Assembly (NCBI RefSeq): GCF_008124765.1 | Contig: NZ_VNHS01000003.1 | Coordinates: forward strand, 1 to 64,000 | From: Paenibacillus methanolicus | GTDB lineage: Bacteria > Bacillota > Bacilli > Paenibacillales > Paenibacillaceae | DNA length: 64,000 nt | Direction of reading: 5' to 3' | Shown here: positions 49,827-58,530 of the stretch, piece by piece | How positions within the stretch are numbered: the first letter of the stretch is position 1 | Layout of the letters: every line of letters begins with the position of its first letter | Position numbers and translations under genes: made by a program | Notes under the pieces: generated by a model | The model's database searches: none | Told to the model about the DNA's origin: nothing | What the model saw: the letters and a program-made list of their open reading frames with translations, nothing else

Positions 49827-52800
49827 TTAATCTTTTGGCGGTTCGACGGGTTCCGTTCCCGGCGGTTCGATCGGTTCGATTGGTTCGATTGGTTCGTTAG
49901 GGTCCGACACATTGCCTGGCAGCTGAGCCGATCCTCCGTTGAGATATCCAATGGCATAGGTAAGCGGAATACGGAATGTCATGCCGGGCGAAATATTGTA
50001 CACATACCCCTGCTGAAAATCATCCGGATTCGCATAGGCGCGGATCAGCGTTACGTCGCCGATATCGAGCTTGACTTGCGTTCCGCTAATTACCGTTGCG
50101 CCTTTGATTCGGTAAGCGGCATTGGCGCGGCCGTCGTTCTGAATGATGATCGTCTTCCCGTTCAATTCGGACAACTGGCTCGGCAGCGCAGAAGCATTCA
50201 CGATGATCTCGTTGTTCACGGCCAGCGTTCTCGTGAAATCCTCGATGGTGCCAGTCACGGCTCCCGCCCGGTTCGGGGTCGTGCCGCTCGTGCCGATATA
50301 GGCGCCATCGTGCACGTACGTGTGCGTAGGACCGTTCGGCGTTTCGCTATAGCAGCCGAAGGCCCCTTTGAATGTAAGCGTGGCAGACAAGTTCGCGCCT
50401 TCGATCGTATAGGTCTTGCTTGCATCCAGCGCGCTGATTACAACGTCGGTCCTTCCATTCGCCAACGTGACGCGAACGGCGCGCGCTTCGATATCGCTCA
50501 CGGCTGCGCCGGCATGTTTCACGATGAGCGGCTCTATGATGCTGATATACGGAGCAACTCTGTAGGGTTCGATGACGGAGATGAAGTTACTCTCGATGTT
50601 CGTGCCCCCGTTGTGGGCGATCAAATACCGCACCGCCGCCGGATTGCCAACCTTGTTCGTCGGCGGCACGCCGTCGGCGAGCGCCACGTCGCCCGTCTGA
50701 CCGACCATCGTAAGCCGCAGATGCACGTCCGTCGGAGCCCCCGCGCCTTGGCCATAGACGTTCCACGTATCCTTCACGTTCCAATCGATGCTGAATAGAT
50801 TGGACGGCGAAGCGTCGCGCTCCACGTTCTTCAAGTAATGGAAGCCGCTCCCTTTGTACCCTGCTCCGTCCGGTCCGTTCGCCGTCACCGTGTCGTCAGG
50901 CGCCCGCACTCCGTAATCGACGTCCGGACCCGCATAGGTCCCCGTCGGCTGCGCCGTCAGCTGCAAACCTTGCGTCGCGACCGTTCCTTCCGCGGAATGG
51001 AAGCTGAAATAATGGTCGTTGCCTCCTTTGACCCGGAAGAAGTCCACGGCATACGAACGCTGAGCGTCGATTTTGATCATCGCGGTCGTCCGTCGATACA
51101 GCGAAGTTTGCGTATACTCTCCCGGCGCTTGGACGTCGATCAGCTTCACCCGATCCGTATCGTCGGCATGCACCGTTAAGGCGTCGTCTGCTTGGGACAT
51201 CTGTTTCTTCTTATCGACGACGACGGTATTGTGGCTGATCGTATTGTGCATCCACTGCGAACGATGTGTGCTCACGTTGTCGGCGTAATCCGGATAGCCG
51301 AGATCAGGCGCCAAGTCCAGTCCGTACGCATGGAGACCTATATTCAACGTATCCATATGGCCATGATGTGTCGAAGCGCCGTAGTACATCCACAAGTCCC
51401 GCAGCGTGCTCGCGGTCCCGCCTGTTTCCGTCTTCGATTTGCCATCGCGAAGCGCGCCAAAACCATAACCGAACATATTGTCGCTCTTCAAGGAAAGCGG
51501 CCCATGCTGGTTGATGACCGCCTGCACTTGGTTCGCGATCGCGTTCGGGTTCGCCGTGAAGACGTCGGCGTGCAGACCCGCGCTCGAATTGTTGTTGAGG
51601 AAATAAGCTTGCTGCGCGTAGATCGGATCGTTGAATTTCTCGAACGCTTTGATCGAATCGGTCAGGCGCTCGACGATGAACGGATTGCCCGTTCGTCCCG
51701 TGTCCCCGATCGCCGGCGTATATTGATCGCTCAGAATGAGCTTGCCCGCGGCGGAGAACATTTTGCGAAACTTCGGATTGTCATACAGGTTGGCGTTCGG
51801 GTACAGCCCGTAGCCGTCCAGGACATCCGCCGTCATGCGATGATTGTGGAGCCATAGCGCGTTATAAGCCGGCGAAGCTTCGTTGCCCATGCCGTCGCGG
51901 TCGACGTCCCGCACGAACGAATTGAGCATGTTGCCTCCCGTTAACTGGGTAGGTCCCTGCATGACTTGACCGCTTTTGAAAATAAAATCCAACCACTCGC
52001 CGGTCGCCGGCATCGTGTTGTAGACGACCGCCGCCATCGCGAGGGCGCTCTGATGCATGCCGTCGTTGCCGAGAATTTGCGTCTTTTTCACGGCCGGGTA
52101 TACTTGCTCGATAATGCCGTCCTCGATGTTGCGCTTAATGAGGCTGCCGGTGTTTTTCTTGTTCGTCAGTCGGTATTGCCGCGCTTTGCCGTCTAGGAAC
52201 GAGACAACCTGCGGATCTTCCATGGCCGGGAAGAACGCATCATAGGCGCTGATGAACGTTTTCACCAGTTCGGTCTCCCAGATTCCGCCGAGCACTTTGC
52301 CTTTGCCGTAGGATTTGCCCGATGAATTCACGTAGATGCTGTTGTCATATTGACTGATGTCCATCTCCGGATACACATCCGCCACCCGGTCGAGCAGGAC
52401 GATGCCGGCCTTGGCATACTTCGCGTCACCGGTGTACAAATAAGCATCGCGCAGCGTGTTCAGCGCCTGCTGCACGAACGACCGCTCTCCGTACCACGCC
52501 ATCCAATGCACGTAATAAGCGACGAACGTGTGGATAGTTCCATCCGACGCTTTCCAACCGAATCCGTCGTCGACGCCCCATTTTGCGCCTTTGTCGGGAT
52601 ACAGCGTATTTACCAGCAAGGCCGGATCCGCCAGCTCCCGCTGAAACAAACCGTGCTCGTCCAGACCGCTTTCATAGTACGCCTGGAAGTCGTTCGTCGG
52701 GAATCGGTAGTTTTCGTTGGTGCCCTCTACCTTGGCTATCGGATCGATGATTTTCCATGGCGCGTTCGGATCAGGCTCGAACGGATAGTTGCCGCGGCCA

Positions 52801-54515
52801 TCGATTTTGACGCCCGTTACCGGACTCGTGGTGTTCTTATTGACGGCATAGCTGCGCGGCAGTCCTTGGGACGGGACCGACTTCCACAGGTAATCCCACC
52901 CTTTGGCAAGATAAGCATCGGCCTTGGCTACCGCTGCATTCTTCATCTCCGTCGCCCATGGGTATTGCTGGACATTGTAACGGGCGTTCGCGACCTTCTC
53001 CGCGTCGTAGAGCGTCGTGGCGGTCTTGCTGCTCTGCCCGATGCTTGTGAACGTCGCGTTATCGAAGTAGACCTCGCCTGCGGCGGATGACAACGTACTA
53101 AGACGCAAGCTGGCATAGGCGGCGCCTTCGGGAATCTCTGGCGATAGCGACACGGTCGTCCAGGCGTTGCCGGATGCGCCGGCTTGGGACGCCTGGGAGA
53201 GAAACACCTTGTCGGCGTCCCAGAACTCCATCCGAAGTTCCGGAGTACCGGATACGGCGCTGGCGTAGACGCTCGCCGTATAGAGCGCTCCTGCGGATAC
53301 CGGTATCAGGTGACTGCGAAGCCCCGCGGTTTTGCCTGCGGCGTTAACGACTTTGACGCTTCGCGCGCCTTCCTGGACAGGCGACGTACTCACGTCCACC
53401 GTGCCATCGACCTCGCGCCAGTCGGCCGGTCTGCCGTTCTCGAGCCGCTCGAAGCGACCGTTATTCAAGTTCGCGCTTGCCTTGGGCGGCGCAAGACCGA
53501 ACTTGGCATCGTCGAAATACGTCGTTCCGACGTTGTCCGCAGCCAAATACAAGCGCACCGTCGCGTATTTCGCCCCGGCCGGCGCAGGTCCCGCCGCGCG
53601 AATCGGCTTCCATTGGCCGGGCGTATCCTCCTTCACGATGACGTTCTTATCCGTCATGATCTTCCCGACATCTTCCCAATATTCGATGAAGATCGTCGCT
53701 GCCCCGGATTCAATATAGGCGAATACCTCCGCCTCGTACTTCACGCCCGCCGTCACGGGCATGAGTTCGCTGCGGATCCCGATTCCCCCGCTAGCATTGG
53801 TATCCACGATTTTCACGCTGCGTTCGCCCGTTCGTTTCCTGGCCTGCGCGGATTCGAACGGCTGCCCCGCGAATACGGCGCTCCAGCTGCGCGGTTTGCC
53901 GTCGGTCTCGAGCTCCATGCCGCCGTTCTTCAGCAGCGAATTCGGATCTTGCACGACCAGCTGGAACGAAGCATCGTCGAAATAAGAAGTCCCGACGTTC
54001 CCTTGCCCGGAATACACGCGCAGGCTCGCCGTCTTCGCTCCTGCCGGCGCGATCTGATTGATAACCAGCTGCTTCCACTGATTCATCGTGTTATTGCCCG
54101 CGATCGGGAGCGGGTTCAGGATAAGCTGATTGTTGGCATCCCAAAATTCGAAATAGAGCTGCGAGGCGCCCGATACGTTGTTGCTGTAGACCGATGCCTC
54201 GTACTCCTTGCCCGGCTCCACCGGAATCTTCTGGCTGCGCAGTCCGACGGAGGCCGTCGCGCTCCCGTCCGTCAACTGCACGCTGTAACTGCCGCTGTGC
54301 GCAATACTCGCGGAGGAAGCGACGGTACCGCTCATAACCGACCATGAGACCGGCAGCCCGCCGGACACCTGTTCGAATCCGGCATTCGCCGGAAGCGGCT
54401 GCGGTTGCGCCTCTGCGCTAATCTTCGCAGGCGCGGTCGTCAAACTCCCCCCCTGAAGCAGCATGGCCCACGTCAAGACAACGGCTAAAAAACGCGATGC
54501 TTTGAATCGATGCAA
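49827..54515 (-). CDS. Secreted multidomain polysaccharide lyase, heparinase II/III type
   Basis: A signal peptide (~1-32) precedes three carbohydrate-binding-like beta-sandwich modules at ~43-185, 193-345 and 350-490. They share GLRS, YFEFWD/MEFWD and YFDDA motifs. Then come an alpha-toroid domain (~500-1040; NYRFPTNDFQAYYESG, WYGERSFVQQALN) and a heparinase II/III-like beta domain near 1050, with THHGHMDTLNIGLHAYGLDL and HNTISHNTVVVDKKKQ supplying His/Tyr candidates. Such enzymes cleave uronic acid polymers by elimination. The C-terminus is a Pro-Glu linker (EPIEPIEPIEPPG) that stops without SLH or LPXTG anchor. 1562 residues. A cre-like site lies downstream of its promoter. Confidence 0.88.
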   Translation of the reverse strand: MHRFKASRFLAVVLTWAMLLQGGSLTTAPAKISAEAQPQPLPANAGFEQVSGGLPVSWSVMSGTVASSASIAHSGSYSVQLTDGSATASVGLRSQKIPVEPGKEYEASVYSNNVSGASQLYFEFWDANNQLILNPLPIAGNNTMNQWKQLVINQIAPAGAKTASLRVYSGQGNVGTSYFDDASFQLVVQDPNSLLKNGGMELETDGKPRSWSAVFAGQPFESAQARKRTGERSVKIVDTNASGGIGIRSELMPVTAGVKYEAEVFAYIESGAATIFIEYWEDVGKIMTDKNVIVKEDTPGQWKPIRAAGPAPAGAKYATVRLYLAADNVGTTYFDDAKFGLAPPKASANLNNGRFERLENGRPADWREVDGTVDVSTSPVQEGARSVKVVNAAGKTAGLRSHLIPVSAGALYTASVYASAVSGTPELRMEFWDADKVFLSQASQAGASGNAWTTVSLSPEIPEGAAYASLRLSTLSSAAGEVYFDNATFTSIGQSSKTATTLYDAEKVANARYNVQQYPWATEMKNAAVAKADAYLAKGWDYLWKSVPSQGLPRSYAVNKNTTSPVTGVKIDGRGNYPFEPDPNAPWKIIDPIAKVEGTNENYRFPTNDFQAYYESGLDEHGLFQRELADPALLVNTLYPDKGAKWGVDDGFGWKASDGTIHTFVAYYVHWMAWYGERSFVQQALNTLRDAYLYTGDAKYAKAGIVLLDRVADVYPEMDISQYDNSIYVNSSGKSYGKGKVLGGIWETELVKTFISAYDAFFPAMEDPQVVSFLDGKARQYRLTNKKNTGSLIKRNIEDGIIEQVYPAVKKTQILGNDGMHQSALAMAAVVYNTMPATGEWLDFIFKSGQVMQGPTQLTGGNMLNSFVRDVDRDGMGNEASPAYNALWLHNHRMTADVLDGYGLYPNANLYDNPKFRKMFSAAGKLILSDQYTPAIGDTGRTGNPFIVERLTDSIKAFEKFNDPIYAQQAYFLNNNSSAGLHADVFTANPNAIANQVQAVINQHGPLSLKSDNMFGYGFGALRDGKSKTETGGTASTLRDLWMYYGASTHHGHMDTLNIGLHAYGLDLAPDLGYPDYADNVSTHRSQWMHNTISHNTVVVDKKKQMSQADDALTVHADDTDRVKLIDVQAPGEYTQTSLYRRTTAMIKIDAQRSYAVDFFRVKGGNDHYFSFHSAEGTVATQGLQLTAQPTGTYAGPDVDYGVRAPDDTVTANGPDGAGYKGSGFHYLKNVERDASPSNLFSIDWNVKDTWNVYGQGAGAPTDVHLRLTMVGQTGDVALADGVPPTNKVGNPAAVRYLIAHNGGTNIESNFISVIEPYRVAPYISIIEPLIVKHAGAAVSDIEARAVRVTLANGRTDVVISALDASKTYTIEGANLSATLTFKGAFGCYSETPNGPTHTYVHDGAYIGTSGTTPNRAGAVTGTIEDFTRTLAVNNEIIVNASALPSQLSELNGKTIIIQNDGRANAAYRIKGATVISGTQVKLDIGDVTLIRAYANPDDFQQGYVYNISPGMTFRIPLTYAIGYLNGGSAQLPGNVSDPNEPIEPIEPIEPPGTEPVEPPKD

Positions 54516-54563
54516 CGTGACATCATTCCTTTCTCATCCGTTTTTTGATAGATCCGCCATGAA

Positions 54564-54599
54564 GTGAAGCGCTTTCATAGCGGTCTTCAATTCATTATA
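54564..54599 (-). promoter_or_regulatory. Lyase promoter with cre-like site
   Basis: The minus-strand -10 TATAAT is at 54599-54594 with only a weak -35. TGAAAGCGCTTCAC (minus strand, 54577-54564) has the AAGCGCTT core of CcpA sites and lies just after the likely start point, suggesting roadblock repression. The rest of the gap up to 54772 holds nothing else recognisable. Confidence 0.6.
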
Positions 54600-54772
54600 G
54601 AACGGCCGAAAATGCCGAAATAGGGAATCCGTTCAACAAAATGTCCAACAATTCAAGGTGAGCGGATTGCGTGGAGATACAGACTAGGGTACCGGCCAAG
54701 AGTAAACGCGCACGCGACAACGAATCCCAATCCAGCCTCAGCAAGCGGCCCATCAACCAATCCCCCTAGGCC

Positions 54773-54799
54773 AAAAACCGCCGGGCTACCCCGACGGTT
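54773..54799 (-). terminator. Terminator overlapping the stop of the first oxidoreductase
   Basis: AACCGTCGGG, loop GTAG, then CCCGGCGGTTTTT on the minus strand. The loop contains the TAG stop codon of the gene ending at 54786. It separates the oxidoreductases from the lyase gene. Confidence 0.8.
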
Positions 54800-55790
54800 C
54801 TTCTACCTGTCCCACCTTCTGCTCCGTGCCGGTTCGAGCCGAGCGGTAGACCGCCTCCAGTACCGCGATCACTTGCCGGGCATACGCGGGCGTGCAGCTT
54901 GGCTGCCCCCCGCTCTTGATCGCCGCGAGCAAATCCGAATATTGCAGCGCGAACGGCGAGACGGAGCGGTCCACGTCTACCTCCTCGTAGCCGCCGCCCC
55001 GGCTGATCCATAAGCTCTCGCCTGTGGCCACCTTCAGCATGCCGCGCGTGAAGATCAGTTCGGTCTCGTTGCGCTGCGCGCCGAGGTAGCCGGATTGCAC
55101 GATCGCGGCCGGAATGCCGCCTTCCAGCTCCGCGTATATCATCCCGCTGCCCTCCACGTCGCCCCGATCGCCATAATAACTAGCGGACGCGCTTAGTTTG
55201 CGGACATACCGGCCGCTCAGCCACTGCAGCTTGTCGATCGAATGCGTGCCGAGATTCGCCAGAATGCCGCCGCCCGACAACGCTCGCTCCAAGAACCACC
55301 CGGGACGCGATGGCTGAAAATAATGCGTGTGCCGCGTATCGTGAATCATCACGAGCTCCCCCAGCTCCCCGCTGTCCATGATGCGCTTGGCCTCGATATT
55401 CTCGGCGATGTAATGCTGCGTGTGGCCTACGAGAATCCGGATGTCGGCGCGTCTGCCCGCCTCGATAATCGCATCGCATTCCGCGACCGACAGCGCCATC
55501 GGCTTCTCGAGCATCAGGTGGCAGCCATGCTCGGCGGCGAATACGGCGGCATCCCGATGCAGGAAATGGGGCAGCGCGATCACCGCCACATCCGGCCGTT
55601 CATGTCGGATCATCTCCCGGTAATCGCGATAGGCCGCAAAGCCGTGCCGGGTAGCTACCGCCTGCGCCTTCGTCTCGTCGAGATCCGCCACGGCGACCGC
55701 CGTAAATGGCGGCGCGAGTCCAATCGCGTCCAAATGCGAATCGGCAATCGCGCCTGCGCCCAGCAGCGCGACTCTCAATGTTTCCGTCAT
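54786..55790 (-). CDS. Gfo/Idh/MocA-family oxidoreductase (A)
   Basis: ATG 55790 follows GAGGAGG by ~10 bases and gives 334 residues. The NAD(P) site is LRVALLGAGAIADSHLDAIG, and LEKPMALSVAECDAII holds the catalytic EKP motif. The C-terminal domain has FQPSRPGWFLERALSGGGILANLGTHSIDKLQWL, with the substrate-binding GGGxxxxxGxHxxD. It probably oxidises or epimerises a sugar or uronate released by the lyase. Sixteen bases from gene B. Confidence 0.93.
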   Translation of the reverse strand: MTETLRVALLGAGAIADSHLDAIGLAPPFTAVAVADLDETKAQAVATRHGFAAYRDYREMIRHERPDVAVIALPHFLHRDAAVFAAEHGCHLMLEKPMALSVAECDAIIEAGRRADIRILVGHTQHYIAENIEAKRIMDSGELGELVMIHDTRHTHYFQPSRPGWFLERALSGGGILANLGTHSIDKLQWLSGRYVRKLSASASYYGDRGDVEGSGMIYAELEGGIPAAIVQSGYLGAQRNETELIFTRGMLKVATGESLWISRGGGYEEVDVDRSVSPFALQYSDLLAAIKSGGQPSCTPAYARQVIAVLEAVYRSARTGTEQKVGQVEEPSG

Positions 55791-55806
55791 GTTTCGCAAT
55801 CCTCCT

Positions 55807-56733
55807 CTACTCCGCGATATGGGCCTTCACGCGAATGGCGCGGCCGGTCGCGCGGCTTTCATTGGCCGCCTCCAGGAAGCGCATGATCCGCACCGTCTCC
55901 TCCAGCGCTACGGCCGGCACGCCCGTCCGGAACATCCCCATGATCTGTTCCAACATGCTCGCGTAATATGGCTTGGGATGCGCGTACACATCCACGGATC
56001 GCGTATCGTTCTCCCGATGCAGCATCACGCCGAACCGGTCGTTGCCCATGCGATTGCCGCGCATCGTTCCGATTGCCCCGTTCGCCCACTCGCCGACGAT
56101 CAGGTCATGCGCGTCGTTACTCACGGCGCTCACCTGCACGCAGTCCGGGCCAAGCGAGCGGAACAGCATGTCGGCCAGATGGACGCCATACCAGAACAAG
56201 CCGGGCTGCGTCGGCTGCTGCGCCATCGGGCCGTAGCTGTCCATCCCGATGATTCGTCCCGCCGCTTCGTCCCGCAGCGCCTCCGACAACCCTTCCGCGA
56301 ATCGGAGCGCGGAGCAGCTCATCACCGGCGTGCCGTACTGACGGGCAAGCGATAATATCGCCTCGGCGTCGGCGGACGTAACCGCCAGCGGCTTGTCGAC
56401 GAACACCGGCTTGCGAAATCCGGCGATCCGGCGGAACTGCTCCGGATGCACCCGGCCGTCGACCGAGGTGAGCAAAATCGCGTCGCACGCTTCCGCGACC
56501 GCTTCCGGCGAATCCGCGATGTCCACGTCATATTGGTCGCGCAGCCGATCCGTGAATCCGCCCACGCGCGAATAGCTAAGCTCGAAATCGCTCGAGCCTC
56601 CCGGATAAGCGGCCGTTATGCGTCCGCCCGGGACGTGATAGGCATGCTGCCCGTCGTGCAGCAGCTCGGCGAATGCGATTGCATGCGAGGTATCCAGCCC
56701 AATCATGCCGATACGCAGCGTCGGCTCGTTCAT
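55807..56733 (-). CDS. Gfo/Idh/MocA-family oxidoreductase (B)
   Basis: ATG 56733 follows AAGGAGG by 9 bases and gives 308 residues. The nucleotide-binding segment LRIGMIGLDTSHAIAFAELL departs from the usual GxGxxG (GLDTSH), as in the subgroup that includes proteins of unknown cofactor use. FVDKPLAVTSADAEAIL has DKP for EKP. The C-terminal GLFWYGVHLADMLFRSLG carries the His-Asp pair. Forms an operon with A. Its substrate is likely a sugar derivative. Confidence 0.88.
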   Translation of the reverse strand: MNEPTLRIGMIGLDTSHAIAFAELLHDGQHAYHVPGGRITAAYPGGSSDFELSYSRVGGFTDRLRDQYDVDIADSPEAVAEACDAILLTSVDGRVHPEQFRRIAGFRKPVFVDKPLAVTSADAEAILSLARQYGTPVMSCSALRFAEGLSEALRDEAAGRIIGMDSYGPMAQQPTQPGLFWYGVHLADMLFRSLGPDCVQVSAVSNDAHDLIVGEWANGAIGTMRGNRMGNDRFGVMLHRENDTRSVDVYAHPKPYYASMLEQIMGMFRTGVPAVALEETVRIMRFLEAANESRATGRAIRVKAHIAE

Positions 56734-56885
56734 GTGCAATTGCCTCCTTCGATATGCCATTGGAATCCTCCCCTTCTTCCTTCCGAAACTCCCCTAATCA
56801 ACAAGCCTGCGAGTCCAGTATAGGCGGGAGCGCCCCGGCAGACTAGCCGGCCAGGTCAAGAAATCGTGGTCCATCTATAGAAAAA

Positions 56886-56908
56886 CCGTCAGAATCGGAT
56901 TCTGACGG
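56886..56908 (-). terminator. Terminator of the YesN-type regulator gene
   Basis: CCGTCAGAATC and GATTCTGACGG with TTTTT following on the minus strand, 12 bases after the stop at 56920. It separates the regulator from the oxidoreductases. Confidence 0.92.
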
Positions 56909-56919
56909 CAAGGCTGCGA

Positions 56920-58530
56920 TTACGTTAGCCGATGCTTATACTGCGTAGGCGTGACGCCCGCGTAACTTTTGAACAATTTGCAAAAATAGCGGTAATCGGT
57001 AATCCCCACGGCGCCGGACACCTCGTAGATTTTCATCGCCGTTCGCTCCAGCAGCTCGCCGGCTTTGTCCATCCGCACCCGGTTCACGTAATCCGAGAAG
57101 TTCTCGCCGACCTCCTGCTTAAACATCTGCCCCGCATACGAAGGATGCATATGCACGTGCTTCGCGAGCTCCGTCAGCTGCACGTCCTCCTTGAAATGCT
57201 CATGGATGTAACTTAGCATGTACCGGATTTCTTTGCGAGTCGGGACAGGCGGCTTCTTCCGGCCGGCGAACCATGCCGTCACCGCCTCAGCCGTGTCCGT
57301 CCACCACCGGCAGTAATCCGACCAGCTCGCGAGTCGGTCGATTTCCTCGAGGCGGGACGTCACCAAGCCGGGCAGCGGCACAAGCTCAGGGTTCAGCATT
57401 TGCCGGGTCATCCGCAGCAGATCCGACGGATGAATCGGCGGGTCGCCAAGCTGCGTCATGGCGAAGACGACGCCTTGGAAATCTTCCGCTTGCTCGCGCG
57501 TAAGCGCCCGAACCGCGGCCGCGATTCGCTCCCGGCCCTTCTCCGCGTCCAGACGCTGCAGCGCCGGCGTCCGCTTCGCCACGATCGGCGATCCCGGGTG
57601 GTAGAAGTACCCGGCGGCTCCCTCCAATCCTTCCCGCAGGAGCGCGGCCAGCTGCGCCGCTGATAGCGGCTTCCGGCATACCTCCCGCATGACGCCGACG
57701 AAGGCGAATCCGCGCCATCCCGCCGGAACGGCCGCGATCGCCTTCGTCGCCACCTGGTTCGCATGCAGCCCATGCCACGGCCGGTCCGATCCGATCAGCA
57801 GCCAAATGCGGTCGTGTCCGATCGGAAGCGCGAGCGATCGACAGCCCGCTACGGCCGCATCGGAAGCCAGCAGCGATTCCAACGCCTCGCCGATCCGCCG
57901 GCCAAGCTGCATCCAGCTCTCGCTTTCCCGCGCGACTTCTGCATGGGCGCCCGCCTCCGCATGCCAGCCGATCATGAACGAAGCCCAGCTGCCGGCGGTC
58001 CCCGCTCCGTCGAACCATTCCGCCGGCGGCGCTGACAGACCGGCCTCGGGCGGCTCGCGAAGAAGCCGCTCCGTCCAATCCCGCTTCAGCGACCACGTCT
58101 TCTCCCGCTCCAGCGTCCGCTGCATCTCCAGCTTCTGGTGCACGCCCATCTCCTGCTCGATCGTCTCGGCCACCTTCCGACATGCGTCGAGAATGATCTC
58201 GGGCGTTTGCGCCAGCTTGATCAAATAATGATCGACCTTCAGCTCGATCGCCTGCCGGGCATATTCGAATTCGCCGTAGGCCGTCAGGATGATGATCCGG
58301 ATGCGCGGCCATCTCTTCCGGACGTAGGCCGCCAATTCCAAGCCATTCATGTTCGGCATCGTAATATCGGTCAGCAGCAGGTGAGGCTCCTCGCGCTCGA
58401 TCCACCGTATCGCTTCTTCGGCGCCGGATGCCGCGCCCATGAACGCGAAGCCCGCCTCCGACCATGGAATGCGCTCGGCGAAGCGGTCGCGCACCCATTT
58501 CTCGTCATCGACCATCAGCAGCTTCAACAT
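56920..58530 (-). CDS. YesN-type response regulator with AraC output domain
   Basis: The receiver (1-120) has MVDDEKWVRD, LLLTDITMPNMNG (phospho-Asp) and ILTAYGEFEYARQAI. A ~280-residue middle region is typical of YesN proteins. The C-terminal AraC HTH is at ~435-535 (HEHFKEDVQLTELAKHVHMHPSYAGQMFK, VSGAVGITDYRYFCKLFK). 536 residues. It is encoded after, and overlaps by 26 bases, the YesM-type kinase. It likely activates the adjacent transporter and lyase in response to an external oligosaccharide. Confidence 0.94.
   Translation of the reverse strand: MLKLLMVDDEKWVRDRFAERIPWSEAGFAFMGAASGAEEAIRWIEREEPHLLLTDITMPNMNGLELAAYVRKRWPRIRIIILTAYGEFEYARQAIELKVDHYLIKLAQTPEIILDACRKVAETIEQEMGVHQKLEMQRTLEREKTWSLKRDWTERLLREPPEAGLSAPPAEWFDGAGTAGSWASFMIGWHAEAGAHAEVARESESWMQLGRRIGEALESLLASDAAVAGCRSLALPIGHDRIWLLIGSDRPWHGLHANQVATKAIAAVPAGWRGFAFVGVMREVCRKPLSAAQLAALLREGLEGAAGYFYHPGSPIVAKRTPALQRLDAEKGRERIAAAVRALTREQAEDFQGVVFAMTQLGDPPIHPSDLLRMTRQMLNPELVPLPGLVTSRLEEIDRLASWSDYCRWWTDTAEAVTAWFAGRKKPPVPTRKEIRYMLSYIHEHFKEDVQLTELAKHVHMHPSYAGQMFKQEVGENFSDYVNRVRMDKAGELLERTAMKIYEVSGAVGITDYRYFCKLFKSYAGVTPTQYKHRLT

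Noticed and set aside
53184..54347. 387-codon plus-strand open frame
   Set aside because: Antisense shadow of the carbohydrate-binding modules of the lyase.
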